Assembly (NCBI RefSeq): GCF_900114475.1
Contig: NZ_FOTE01000008.1
Location: 186,001-250,000 of the forward strand
Reading direction: 5' to 3'
DNA: 64,000 nt
Origin: Paenibacillus sp. 1_12
GTDB taxonomy: Bacteria; Bacillota; Bacilli; Paenibacillales; NBRC-103111
This document shows, piece by piece, positions 43,520 to 52,411 of the stretch. The translations under genes and the position numbers were made by a program. How positions within the stretch are numbered: position 1 is the first letter of the stretch; every line of letters begins with the position of its first letter. Under the pieces are notes generated by a model, which worked only from the letters and a program-made list of their open reading frames with translations, made no database searches and was not told the DNA's origin.

Positions 43520-45187
43520 ATGGAACATACTAGTTCGTTTTCCTATAAAAAACTCGGGATGGCCCTTGCCTTATTGCTGCTGGCGATGCTTGTGGTCGTC
43601 CCTCTTTTTTTCATATTTATAACCAGTGTTTATCCAAGCGGTGAACTTGATCTGCTGGCTCCAATCAGGGCCATTATGGAAAATGAGCTGGCAGAGGTAT
43701 TTTGGAACTCGATCCTGCTCGGTATTTGTGTGGTAGCCGGAACGACTTTGCTGGCGCTGCCATTGGCTTGGATATTTGCCCGTACAGAGCTAAGCAGGCA
43801 TACATGGCTGGATGTGGTAATGCTGATTCCGTTCATGACGCCTCCTTATATTGGATCAATGGGCTGGATTTTGTTCATGCAGAAAAATGGTTATCTGGAG
43901 CAGCTGCTCCCAAAGGCTGCCTTCCTCACCCCTGTATTTTTCAGTATGTTCGGTATGGTTGTGATCATGTGTCTGCATTTATTCCCATTCCTGTATTTGA
44001 TTCTGCGTAACGCGCTGCTGCAAATCGGGGGTACCAAGGAAGAGGCGGCAAGTGTGCACGGCGGCGGATTTCTATACAGCTTCCGACGTATCATCATTCC
44101 GCTGCTTCTATCTAGCTATGCGATGGGTGCTTTATTGATTTTTGTTAAAACGATTGCCGAATTCGGAACACCGGCCACCTTCGGCAGGAAGATCGGCTTT
44201 TATGTTCTGACGTCGGAAATTCATAAATATATATCCAGCTGGCCGATTGATTTTGGCAAAGCAACGGCGCTAGCTTCCATCCTTTTAAGCACATGCTTGC
44301 TGATCTGGTATATGCAGACAGTAGTTAGCCAAAGGTTCACTTATGCGCTCGTTGGCGGTAAAGGCGTGCGGGGCAAAATATATCGTATGGGCGTATGGAA
44401 GCAGCTTCTGGCATGGGGATATATAGCTGGCCTGCTTGGACTTGCGATAGTCGTCCCTTATTTCTCGATTATTTCCGCTTCGCTGATGAAACTGCGCGGG
44501 GTCGGGCTGCAGTGGAATAATCTAACCTTTCAATATTATATCGACCTGCTCACGTGGGGCTCCAAAAGCATGCAGGCGTTAATGAACAGCCTCAGCTTGT
44601 CGTTGATAGCCGCAACGATTGCGGTAATTTTGGGAACGTACTTTGCTCTGATGATTCGCAAGTCGCAATCGTGGCCGCAGCGGATTACCGATTTGTTCGC
44701 ATTGCTGCCCAACACGGTGCCGGGCATCGTTATTGTAGTTGGACTTATCCTGTTCTGGAATTCGCCGTGGATGCCGATTCCGCTCTATAACACTTATGGT
44801 ATGGTCGTTCTGACGTATGTTGTATTCTTCCTTCCTTATACGGTTCAATATGTCAAAGCGAATTTCGCCCAGCTGGATGACTCGTTATTTCAAGCCGGTC
44901 GTGTATTTGGCGGTAAGCCGGCTTACATTTTTCGAAGAATTTTGCTGCCGCTCATTATTCCGGGTATGGTAGCAGGCTGGATGATGACGTTCACGATTTC
45001 GGTTCGGGAACTGGTCGCCTCGCTGATGATTTTACCGCCATCGATGGAAACGTCGGCGACCTATATTTTTGCCCAGTTTGAGCAGGGAAAGGTATCACTC
45101 GGAATGGCAATGGCTGTCGTATCCGTAGGTTTGACGACACTCATGCTGCTTGGCTTGAATAAAATGACGGCCAAGAAAAATTTATAA
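43520..45187 (+). CDS. Fused ABC permease with two membrane domains (FbpB/ThiP type)
   Basis: 555 aa, about twelve membrane helices in two homologous halves. Each half has an EAA loop: KEEAASVHGGGFLYSFRRII and DSLFQAGRVFGGKPAYIFRR. Such fused permeases belong to ferric-iron, thiamine and phosphonate importers. It serves the ATPase and binding protein just upstream. The ribosome site AGAGAAGTG before ATG 43520 is weak. Confidence 0.92.
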   Translation: MEHTSSFSYKKLGMALALLLLAMLVVVPLFFIFITSVYPSGELDLLAPIRAIMENELAEVFWNSILLGICVVAGTTLLALPLAWIFARTELSRHTWLDVVMLIPFMTPPYIGSMGWILFMQKNGYLEQLLPKAAFLTPVFFSMFGMVVIMCLHLFPFLYLILRNALLQIGGTKEEAASVHGGGFLYSFRRIIIPLLLSSYAMGALLIFVKTIAEFGTPATFGRKIGFYVLTSEIHKYISSWPIDFGKATALASILLSTCLLIWYMQTVVSQRFTYALVGGKGVRGKIYRMGVWKQLLAWGYIAGLLGLAIVVPYFSIISASLMKLRGVGLQWNNLTFQYYIDLLTWGSKSMQALMNSLSLSLIAATIAVILGTYFALMIRKSQSWPQRITDLFALLPNTVPGIVIVVGLILFWNSPWMPIPLYNTYGMVVLTYVVFFLPYTVQYVKANFAQLDDSLFQAGRVFGGKPAYIFRRILLPLIIPGMVAGWMMTFTISVRELVASLMILPPSMETSATYIFAQFEQGKVSLGMAMAVVSVGLTTLMLLGLNKMTAKKNL

Positions 45188-45230
45188 TCAGTATCATAAA
45201 CCTTACATCTAGTGGAGTGTGAATACACAT

Positions 45231-46532
45231 ATGCAAGCAACAGTATGGGGTGGTGCTGGCGAGCATGGCCGCTCTTGCTATCTGATTGAGCAAGGCCGAA
45301 CACGCGTTTTACTTGATTGCGGGGTGAAGAAGGAGGGATCAGGTGAGTATCCACTGTTTGAGGAAAACGTGGTTCCACAGCTGGATGCAGTATTCTTGTC
45401 CCACGCCCACGAGGATCATTCGATAGCGATTCCCCTGCTTTATACGATGGGCTATGCCGGCATAGTATGGACTACAAGAGCAACCAGTGAACAGTTGCCT
45501 TCCTATTACCAGGCTTGGGAACGATTTGCCGCTTCCACTCAAGCAGAGCTTCCATACCGAGATACAGATATTTCCGCGATCCGCTTCAAATTCATTGAGG
45601 AACACACGCCTTCCGGTGTATGGTATGCGATTCAACCGGGCTTGAGCGTATGTTGGGGAAGAAGCGGACATTTGGCTGGATCCATCTGGCTGCTGCTGAA
45701 TGTGGAGGGCAGACTCGTATTCTACTCAGGTGACTATACAGCAGAATCGACACTACTGGCTGCTGATCGCCCACAGCCTGAACTTTTGGAGAATCCCATT
45801 GACTTTGCCATTATAGATGCCGCATATGGAATCGACCCAGATTCCCAGCAGCAGAAGCTGGAGCAGCTGCGGCTGCAAATGGAAGAAACCTTGCAGCAAG
45901 GTGGTCCTGTTCTGCTGCCTGTTCCCACCTATGGACGCGGGCAGGAAATGCTGCTATGGGCAAGAGAGCAATTCCCGGATATCCCGATTTTTGTTGAACA
46001 GGAAATTACCGTAGGATTGAAGCAGCTGCTGCAAGGGCCGGAGTGGCTGCAGCTGGATGCTATAGAACGTATCCAAGCTTGTCTGATAGACCCGAGAATT
46101 GTTTTTGTGGATAGTGAAGAAAAGCGGCTTCAAGCGGTATCTGCAATCGGGAGCCGGATTGTATTGACCAATGATGGGATGCTGCAATCGGCCCGCGGCC
46201 AATGGTATTATGAAAAGCTGGTCGAGGATAACGCCTGCTGCGTCATTTTAACGGGACATTTGGCTAAGGGAAGCTGTGGGCATCGGCTGCTGATGGCTTC
46301 CCGTGAGCAAATGGAGATTCTCGATCATGATGCAGGACAGGTGCATTTTATACGCTTTAAGGTGCATCAAGGATTGCCGGATGTCAGAGCTATGCTGGAC
46401 GTTCTTGCAAGTAAGCACACAATTCTCGTCCATGCGGGACAGCAGTCGACAGATGCGTTATGCGCTCAACTCGCCAAGGAGGGGTATGCGAACTTGCATG
46501 TCTTAACAGCGGGTGGCATTTGGCGGGAATAG
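45231..46532 (+). CDS. Metallo-beta-lactamase/beta-CASP family protein
   Basis: 433 aa. The metal motif SHAHEDH (H58, H60, D62, H63), then GRSGHLAGS and SGDYT, match the first motifs of the MBL fold. The later TYGRGQEML, NDGMLQSARGQ, LTGHLAKGS and a final VHAG correspond in order to beta-CASP elements of RNase J/CPSF-like nucleases. The usual SAHAD motif reads FKVHQG, so activity may be altered. Family knowledge: beta-CASP proteins cut or trim RNA or DNA. Starts are weak: ATG 45231 is preferred, GTG 45219 is possible. It begins 43 bases after the permease gene, so it is probably transcribed with the transporter. Confidence 0.8.
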   Translation: MQATVWGGAGEHGRSCYLIEQGRTRVLLDCGVKKEGSGEYPLFEENVVPQLDAVFLSHAHEDHSIAIPLLYTMGYAGIVWTTRATSEQLPSYYQAWERFAASTQAELPYRDTDISAIRFKFIEEHTPSGVWYAIQPGLSVCWGRSGHLAGSIWLLLNVEGRLVFYSGDYTAESTLLAADRPQPELLENPIDFAIIDAAYGIDPDSQQQKLEQLRLQMEETLQQGGPVLLPVPTYGRGQEMLLWAREQFPDIPIFVEQEITVGLKQLLQGPEWLQLDAIERIQACLIDPRIVFVDSEEKRLQAVSAIGSRIVLTNDGMLQSARGQWYYEKLVEDNACCVILTGHLAKGSCGHRLLMASREQMEILDHDAGQVHFIRFKVHQGLPDVRAMLDVLASKHTILVHAGQQSTDALCAQLAKEGYANLHVLTAGGIWRE

Positions 46533-46552
46533 CAGCGATACGAATGGTCACT

Positions 46553-46602
46553 AATAACCTCTACCAATGGGATTAACCCAAGCTTGTGGTAGGGGTTATT
46601 TT
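46553..46602 (+). terminator. Rho-independent terminator
   Basis: AATAACCTCTACCA pairs with TGGTAGGGGTTATT (one mismatch), followed by TTCTTT. It ends the iron-type ABC/beta-CASP transcript. Confidence 0.8.
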
Positions 46603-46707
46603 CTTTGGGTCCAGTTCAATAAGCTGGTAGACTTTGATTAAAGGCTTTCCTTATAATAGGAGAAGTAGGCGGAATGAATTCGCAATACAAACGGGAGGGC
46701 TGTTATT

Positions 46708-47679
46708 GTGAAGGTTAAAGCCATCAGGAACACGGATCTGCTGCCATCTGTAATTTGTTTGGGAACTTCTCATATAGGGAGTTCGATCAGTGAAGATGAT
46801 TCTAACGGGATTTTGGATGCGTATACAGACGCGGGAGGAAATTTCCTTGATACGGCGGAGGTGTATGCGAACTGGTTGCCTATTGAACCGAGCAGCAGTG
46901 AGCGATTTTTGGGGAAATGGATGAAGGACAGAGGGAATCGCGATCAAATGATCGTAGCGACCAAAGGAGGGCATCCGCGACTGGATACCCCGATGATTTC
47001 CAGACTGTCTGCAGAAGAGATTGGGCATGACATTCTAGGGAGCCTGCAAAGATTGGGTACCGATTACATTGATCTCTATTACCTGCATCGCGATGATCTA
47101 CGAATTCCTGTCGAGATACTGATTGAAATCATGGAGACTCACGTGCGCCAAGGCCATATCCGTTATTATGCCTGCTCGAACTGGACATTGGAGCGCTTGG
47201 AGCAAGCTCAGCTGTATGCCGCAAGCAAAGGGTATGCAGGGTTTGTCGCGGTAAGTAATTTGTGGAGCCTGGCGACTGTCAACCCGGGTTCGATCAAAGA
47301 CCCGAGCCAGGTTGTAACAGATCAGGCGTTGATTGACTGGCACACACGCACAGGTACTGCGCTGATTCCATACAGCTCACAGGCGAATGGTTTTTTTAGC
47401 GGGAAATATCGCAGAGAGTACGACGTGCCGCCAGAAGGGAGAAGTAATATATATAAGCTGTATCACAATGAAACCAACTTCACCCGATTGGAACGGACCG
47501 AAGAGCTTGCGAGATTGCATAAGGCCACGACCAATCAGATAGCATTGGCTTATCTCCTTGCACAGTCTTTTCCTGTGTTCCCTGTTGTTGGCTGCAAAAA
47601 TCAACATCATTTGCAGGATAGCCTTGGTGCTGTGGATGTGGAGCTGGATCCTGTTATCGCTTCGAATTTAAGCAGTTGA
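46708..47679 (+). CDS. Aldo/keto reductase
   Basis: 323 aa TIM-barrel NADPH oxidoreductase. The catalytic tetrad is visible: Asp48 in FLDTAEVY, Tyr53, Lys86 in VATKGG and His127 in YYLHRDD. The C-terminal VVGCKNQHHLQDSLGA binds the cofactor phosphate in this family. It reduces aldehydes or sugar ketones; the substrate is unknown. GTG 46708 has GGGAGG at 46693-46698, and TATAAT at 46652-46657 is a probable -10. Single gene. Confidence 0.92.
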   Translation: MKVKAIRNTDLLPSVICLGTSHIGSSISEDDSNGILDAYTDAGGNFLDTAEVYANWLPIEPSSSERFLGKWMKDRGNRDQMIVATKGGHPRLDTPMISRLSAEEIGHDILGSLQRLGTDYIDLYYLHRDDLRIPVEILIEIMETHVRQGHIRYYACSNWTLERLEQAQLYAASKGYAGFVAVSNLWSLATVNPGSIKDPSQVVTDQALIDWHTRTGTALIPYSSQANGFFSGKYRREYDVPPEGRSNIYKLYHNETNFTRLERTEELARLHKATTNQIALAYLLAQSFPVFPVVGCKNQHHLQDSLGAVDVELDPVIASNLSS

Positions 47680-47734
47680 ATCGTAGGATGTAGACAAACA
47701 ATCGGGTAGCGAATTTGCTATCCGTTTCTTTAAT

Positions 47735-47769
47735 CGCCATGGCATGCTTATTATAAGCATGCCATGGCG
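47735..47769. repeat. Perfect 35-bp palindrome
   Basis: Arms of 17 bases, CGCCATGGCATGCTTAT and its exact complement, surround one central T. It lies 55 bases after the aldo/keto reductase stop. There is no T-run after it, so it is not a normal terminator; a protein-binding site or cruciform-forming element is possible. Confidence 0.85.
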
Positions 47770-48154
47770 CGTATACCCAAGGAATAAACGCTTTGTCCCC
47801 GAATAAATTACTCATGTTTTTTATTATCAATGGTAATGGCATATCCCTCAAACCCCTGTCTCACATGTAATTTTCAAACGAGCATATGTTTTATGGCAAG
47901 CATCTCTATTCTATGGCTTAGCTGCTGCTTTCTGCTGCAGATTATGCCTTTTTTGCATATGTGGATAAAAGCGGATGATCCAATGGCTTTCTGTGATCTG
48001 GTTGGGATAATCTCATTTATTGCAAGTGACAATACTTGCTTTGGACGCTTAATAAATGGGCATCCGGCACATAGAGCAAGAATTGTCCGTTATCGCCTTC
48101 AGGTGAATGCCGTATACTGAATATACCTGATACATCCATCCAGAGGAGGACTTT
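47770..48154. other. Intergenic region, no gene seen
   Basis: About 385 bases before the AraC-type regulator. An open frame at 47830-48120 lacks a ribosome site and reads as random hydrophobic sequence. GTATACTGAATATAC at about 48112 is a small inverted repeat close to the regulator start. I could not place a convincing promoter. Confidence 0.4.
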
Positions 48155-50488
48155 ATGGTGAACCGGATTCAATCATGGACCCGTTATTTGTTTTTTGGAA
48201 AAGCGGGCCGCAGCGGAAAATATTTGCACCGTTTTGTCTGGATCGGCTGTTTGGCCGTTTGTATTCCTATTGGGTTAGCGGGTATGATTTACTACAACCT
48301 GTCGATGGAACGGATGAAAAGTGAAATTATGGATGAGAGCAAATCATCTCTGGTTCTGCTCAAGGATAGAACCGAACGCATCCTGCAAAATATTGAGAAG
48401 GAATCGCTGCAGCTGGCAGCAGATCCGGCTATTTACGACCTGTTCACGAAGCGTGTGACCGGGAACCCGCTTGTTTGGCATCATGAGCTGTTACCGAAGA
48501 TTACGATGGCGAAGAACGCTACTGATTTTATTAATGAAATTTATTTTTACAATGATATTGACCATATTGTTGTTTCGAATACGTACGGGACGATTGATAT
48601 AGAAAGCTACAAATATAATAAGGACATAGAGCTGCTCATGAAGCAGGATGCACTTTCCAGCTGGAGCTATCTGCCGTCAAGCCAAAGAGAGGGCTACCTT
48701 ACCTTTGCCAGGAGACTGCCGGTGATAGGGACTTCTGCATCAAGAGGAATCATTGCCTTTCAGATTGAGACAGAGGTTGTCAGCAAGTTTTTGCAAGCGG
48801 ATACAACGATCATGTCTCAGGGACAAGAGTTGGTTTTCGTCAATTATCCCGACCTGAAGCTTACGGGCAAGCATACGTTCAGCAAGGTAGACAGGCTGTC
48901 CAGCTTACCTTCATTGCAAAAGATTATTGCTTCTGATACGACTATCGACAGCTTTTATGATGATGGACTCAATGGCAAGCGTGTTCATTATTCGTATGTA
49001 AAGAGTGTGTTCGGCCGCACCTATGTCGCCATTGTAACGGAGGAAAGCATAACGGAAAGACTGACGTGGATTCGCTCTTTTACGATGCTGACGGTCTTGT
49101 TTCTAATTGCGCTGGCCGTTGTTATTACTTATTTCAGTACGAAGCGAGCTTACAGTCCTATAGAGCAATTGATCAAGCATAGTAAAGCAGTAGGTGCGGG
49201 CAAGGTGCAGAGTAAGGACAACGAATTAGACTACATACGTGAATGTATTGATTATTTGAGCAAGGAAACGCAGTATTTAGGCAGTTATATGGAGAAGATT
49301 CAACCGACACTGCGCGAGAGGTGTTTGCAGCAGCTGTTAGATGGTGACTATATTCGCAGCGAATCGTTAATTCAGGATTGTCATACATACGGCTTAACCG
49401 TCAATTCGAACTATGTTGTTATGGTGGTTGAGGTGGAAAATGTGTATAGAGAGCGGCGGTTTTTACCGGGGGATAAAACGATTGTTGCGTTTGCTGTGAC
49501 CAACGTCATGCAGGAGCTGATGGACAAGAGTCCCCATCTGAATGGCTATGTATTCCCTTATCAAGGAAAAGGTATTGCACTGCTGCAATGGAAAAATGAA
49601 ATCGAGCTCATCAAGCTGCATCATAGAGTGATTGAGTTCGCCAATTCCGTCCGTGAATCTTTAAAAAATTATTTGGCCTTTGACGCTTCCATCGGGATGG
49701 GCCGATGCTATTCGCATATTGCGGATGTTCCGGTTTCTTATAAGGAAGCGGAGCTCGCCCTACAGTATCGGATTTATCATGATTCCGACTCTATCCTGCA
49801 TATTGAGGATCTGGAAAACGCCAAAACCGGGTCTGCTTTTCGATATCCGCGTGAACTGGAGAGCGCGATCATCGAGTCTTTAACAAAAGGGGATTTGGCA
49901 GGAGCCGAGCAATCCCTTACCAGCTTTTCGAAGGCGCTCAATGTTTCACAATCGTACAACTTTATTCATCAAAGCTACTATGTATTGGTATCCGCGATAG
50001 TTACATCGCTTGAGAAGCAAGAAGGCAGTATTCTCGATATTCTCGAGCACAATTTGTTTGGCCAGCTGGAAAGCAAGCATACATCAAGGGAAATCACGGA
50101 TTGGTTTATGGAGGTTCTGTTTCCTCTATACAAAAAATTGACCGAGGATTATTACAATAATGTCGGACAGTCCGTAATCCGGCAGGTGTGCAAGTACATC
50201 CGTGAACATTGTACGGAAGATATTTCCCTGGTGCTCTGCGCGGAACGGATGGGAATCAGCCACTCCTACCTGAGCCGATTGTTCAAGAAGGAGATGGGTA
50301 TCAATTTTCTGGAGTTTGTTGTTGAATGCAGGGTTGAGGAAACGAAGCGGCTGCTGCTTGAAACCGATCAAAGCATCAGTGAAATTGCGGCGATCATCGG
50401 CTATTCGGAACGCAATCTGACCCGTGTATTTCAGCGGCTGACGCGAATGACGCCAGGTGTATACAGGACGGAAAACCGTAACGGATAA
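48155..50488 (+). CDS. Membrane-bound AraC-family regulator
   Basis: 777 aa, an architecture common in Paenibacillus. A membrane helix (about 28-48), an extracellular Cache-like sensor (about 50-295), a second helix (about 300-322) and a cytoplasmic linker come first. A degenerate middle domain (about 390-560) is followed by an AraC DNA-binding domain at the end (DISLVLCAERMGISHSYLSR, then ISEIAAIIGYSERNLTRVFQ). It senses an extracellular sugar or binding-protein complex and switches on the neighbouring lipoprotein and enzyme genes. CAGAGGAGG at 48141-48149 precedes ATG 48155. The lipoprotein gene begins 195 bases later with its own putative promoter. Confidence 0.9.
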   Translation: MVNRIQSWTRYLFFGKAGRSGKYLHRFVWIGCLAVCIPIGLAGMIYYNLSMERMKSEIMDESKSSLVLLKDRTERILQNIEKESLQLAADPAIYDLFTKRVTGNPLVWHHELLPKITMAKNATDFINEIYFYNDIDHIVVSNTYGTIDIESYKYNKDIELLMKQDALSSWSYLPSSQREGYLTFARRLPVIGTSASRGIIAFQIETEVVSKFLQADTTIMSQGQELVFVNYPDLKLTGKHTFSKVDRLSSLPSLQKIIASDTTIDSFYDDGLNGKRVHYSYVKSVFGRTYVAIVTEESITERLTWIRSFTMLTVLFLIALAVVITYFSTKRAYSPIEQLIKHSKAVGAGKVQSKDNELDYIRECIDYLSKETQYLGSYMEKIQPTLRERCLQQLLDGDYIRSESLIQDCHTYGLTVNSNYVVMVVEVENVYRERRFLPGDKTIVAFAVTNVMQELMDKSPHLNGYVFPYQGKGIALLQWKNEIELIKLHHRVIEFANSVRESLKNYLAFDASIGMGRCYSHIADVPVSYKEAELALQYRIYHDSDSILHIEDLENAKTGSAFRYPRELESAIIESLTKGDLAGAEQSLTSFSKALNVSQSYNFIHQSYYVLVSAIVTSLEKQEGSILDILEHNLFGQLESKHTSREITDWFMEVLFPLYKKLTEDYYNNVGQSVIRQVCKYIREHCTEDISLVLCAERMGISHSYLSRLFKKEMGINFLEFVVECRVEETKRLLLETDQSISEIAAIIGYSERNLTRVFQRLTRMTPGVYRTENRNG

Positions 50489-50602
50489 AGCAACGGACAT
50501 TGCACAGGCAAAAGAGACAATTATTGACCTGAGGCGGCAAAAGCCCATGTAGGAAAAGATTTGTCTCTTACCTGTTTGTAAATTAGCCACTATGCTATGG
50601 GA

Positions 50603-50616
50603 AGAAAGCGCTATCA
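50603..50616. promoter_or_regulatory. Catabolite-responsive element (cre) for CcpA
   Basis: AGAAAGCGCTATCA agrees with the cre consensus TGWAANCGNTNWCA at every position but the first. It lies six bases upstream of the putative -35 of the sugar-lipoprotein gene, a position compatible with carbon catabolite control. Confidence 0.6.
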
Positions 50617-50621
50617 GTTAT

Positions 50622-50650
50622 TTGGCTTTCCAAGGGTCGGTTGATTAAAT
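50622..50650 (+). promoter_or_regulatory. Putative promoter of the sugar-lipoprotein gene
   Basis: TTGGCT, 17 bases, TTAAAT, ending 33 bases before the ATG at 50684. Both hexamers are imperfect, as expected for an activator-dependent promoter. Confidence 0.4.
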
Positions 50651-50683
50651 GTTTGGTACTACTAACTTTTTAGGAGGGTATAC

Positions 50684-52249
50684 ATGAAAAGATCATTTCG
50701 TAAACGAGTGAGTTGGGTAGTAGCTCCTGTTCTATCCATCAGCTTATTGGCTGGTTGCTCAGGAGGAAGCACTCCCGCAGCACCTGCTGCCGGAACAGGT
50801 ACAGGAACGAGTACTGTAAAGGATACTAAGCCCGCTGCTGCTGAACCGGTAAAAATCCAGTTTCTTGTACCATCTTTTGCCGAAGTTCCGAATATGGCTG
50901 ATCAGTATTGGACAGAGTTTCAAAAAAGATCGAACAGCAAGCTCGATATAGAATGGATTCCATCCGGTGACTATGATACTAAATTCGATTTGGTGCTGGC
51001 TTCCGGCAATCTTCCCGAGGTAATCGTGTCCCAATCGGCGACTCGTCCGACTTTGCTGAATGCGATTAATCAAGGCGCATTTTGGGATCTGACACCGCTG
51101 CTCGGCGACTTCAGCAAGTACCCCAATCTTAAGAAAAACGCAGACCCGGATGTTTGGAACTATATGAAGGTGAACGGCAAAATCTATGGCGTAGCCCGCA
51201 ACCGTCCGAATATCGATCCCGGCATCAAAATGCGTAAGGACTGGCTGGATAAATTGAATCTGCCGATTCCGCAAACTTTGGATGAGTATTCGGCTGCACT
51301 AAAGAAAATTGTTGAAAGTGATTTAGATGGCAACGGCAAGAAGGATACCATCGGTATTCTCGGACATGGCTTCCTTCTCGCGGATGGCGATTCTTCTTAC
51401 TTGGCTGCTTTTGGCGGTCTGGACCCGATTTTTGACAAGGATGGCGGTCTGATCAAAGAAGTTTTGACTCCTAATTATACGCAAATGGTGGACTGGTTCC
51501 GCAAGCAGTATGCGGATGGGATTTTGGCCAAGGAATTTTCCACGATCAAGAAAACGCAGGCTGAGGAAATGTTTGCGACCGGTCGTGCGGCTTCGTATAC
51601 CCGTAATATTTGGCGCGACTATTCGTGGGAGCAGGATATTAAGAAGGTCCAGCCTGAGGCGAAGGTCATTACCTTGCCTCCGATGAAGGGGCCAGGAGGC
51701 GTGAGTGTCGCATTGGTTCCGCCGTTGTTCGGAGCGTTCTATATCTCAAAGAAAGTTCCTGAAGCCAAGGTAAAGCAAATTCTTGAATATTTTAATACGA
51801 CCACAACTAAAGAATTTACTGATTTCAACTATTTTGGTATTGAAGGCGTGCATCACAAATTGGTTGACGGACAACCACAGCTTACCGATCAGGGAGTCAA
51901 GGAAGTCACGACCAATGCTAACCAACCGTTTCCTCTGGCATTCAACAATATTATGAAGGTATTTAACGCTTCAGCGCCAAAAGCCTACAATGATGCCAAA
52001 ATCAAAGAAACGGAAGTATTCGCCAAGGTAGGCAAAATGAATCTATTTAACGTTGTTTATTCGGATACGTGGACAACAACCTGGCCGAAGTATGAAAAAG
52101 AATGGCAATCGATGGTTATTAAAGCAATCGTCGGACAAATTTCAATGGATGAATACAAGAGCTATGTAGACAAATTGAATACAAATGCGGATATCAAAAA
52201 ATCGTACCAAGAATTTGCTGTCAAGTACAAGGAATTTTTTGGTAAATAA
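50684..52249 (+). CDS. Sugar-binding lipoprotein of ABC transporter (LipO/family 1 type)
   Basis: 521 aa. A signal peptide ends in lipobox LAGC (Cys25), followed by a Gly/Ala/Thr-rich linker and an extracellular solute-binding domain of the large LipO type that accompanies LplB/LplC permeases. DLDGNGKKDTIGI near residue 211 is a calcium-binding loop frequent in these proteins. TAGGAGGG at 50670-50677 precedes ATG 50684. A terminator stands between it and the enzyme genes, probably giving excess binding protein. Confidence 0.92.
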   Translation: MKRSFRKRVSWVVAPVLSISLLAGCSGGSTPAAPAAGTGTGTSTVKDTKPAAAEPVKIQFLVPSFAEVPNMADQYWTEFQKRSNSKLDIEWIPSGDYDTKFDLVLASGNLPEVIVSQSATRPTLLNAINQGAFWDLTPLLGDFSKYPNLKKNADPDVWNYMKVNGKIYGVARNRPNIDPGIKMRKDWLDKLNLPIPQTLDEYSAALKKIVESDLDGNGKKDTIGILGHGFLLADGDSSYLAAFGGLDPIFDKDGGLIKEVLTPNYTQMVDWFRKQYADGILAKEFSTIKKTQAEEMFATGRAASYTRNIWRDYSWEQDIKKVQPEAKVITLPPMKGPGGVSVALVPPLFGAFYISKKVPEAKVKQILEYFNTTTTKEFTDFNYFGIEGVHHKLVDGQPQLTDQGVKEVTTNANQPFPLAFNNIMKVFNASAPKAYNDAKIKETEVFAKVGKMNLFNVVYSDTWTTTWPKYEKEWQSMVIKAIVGQISMDEYKSYVDKLNTNADIKKSYQEFAVKYKEFFGK

Positions 52250-52287
52250 AACAGCTGCGAGCGATTGCGACTTTCGTTAGATCATGC

Positions 52288-52343
52288 AGGAACGGGACAT
52301 AGGCAGGGTTTGTAAATTCCCGATGTGTAAACCCGTTCCTTTT
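52288..52343 (+). terminator. Terminator between lipoprotein and beta-galactosidase genes
   Basis: AGGAACGGG pairs with CCCGTTCCT, followed by TTTGTTCTT. Within the loop GGGTTTGTAAATTCCC can form a small second hairpin. Partial readthrough would set lower expression of downstream genes. Confidence 0.7.
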
Positions 52344-52411
52344 GTTCTTGTTAAGGATACTTGACACAATTAAGCTTATTGCAAATTTCCTGGAATTTAG
52401 GAGGGGAACCA

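Noticed and set aside
45231-46532. Calling this RNase J
   Set aside because: It lacks the typical C-terminal domain, the SAHAD motif is altered, and the context is a transporter operon.
47830-48120. Open frame of 96 codons before the AraC-type gene
   Set aside because: No ribosome site, Cys- and Met-rich random-looking sequence, and it would occupy the regulator's promoter region.
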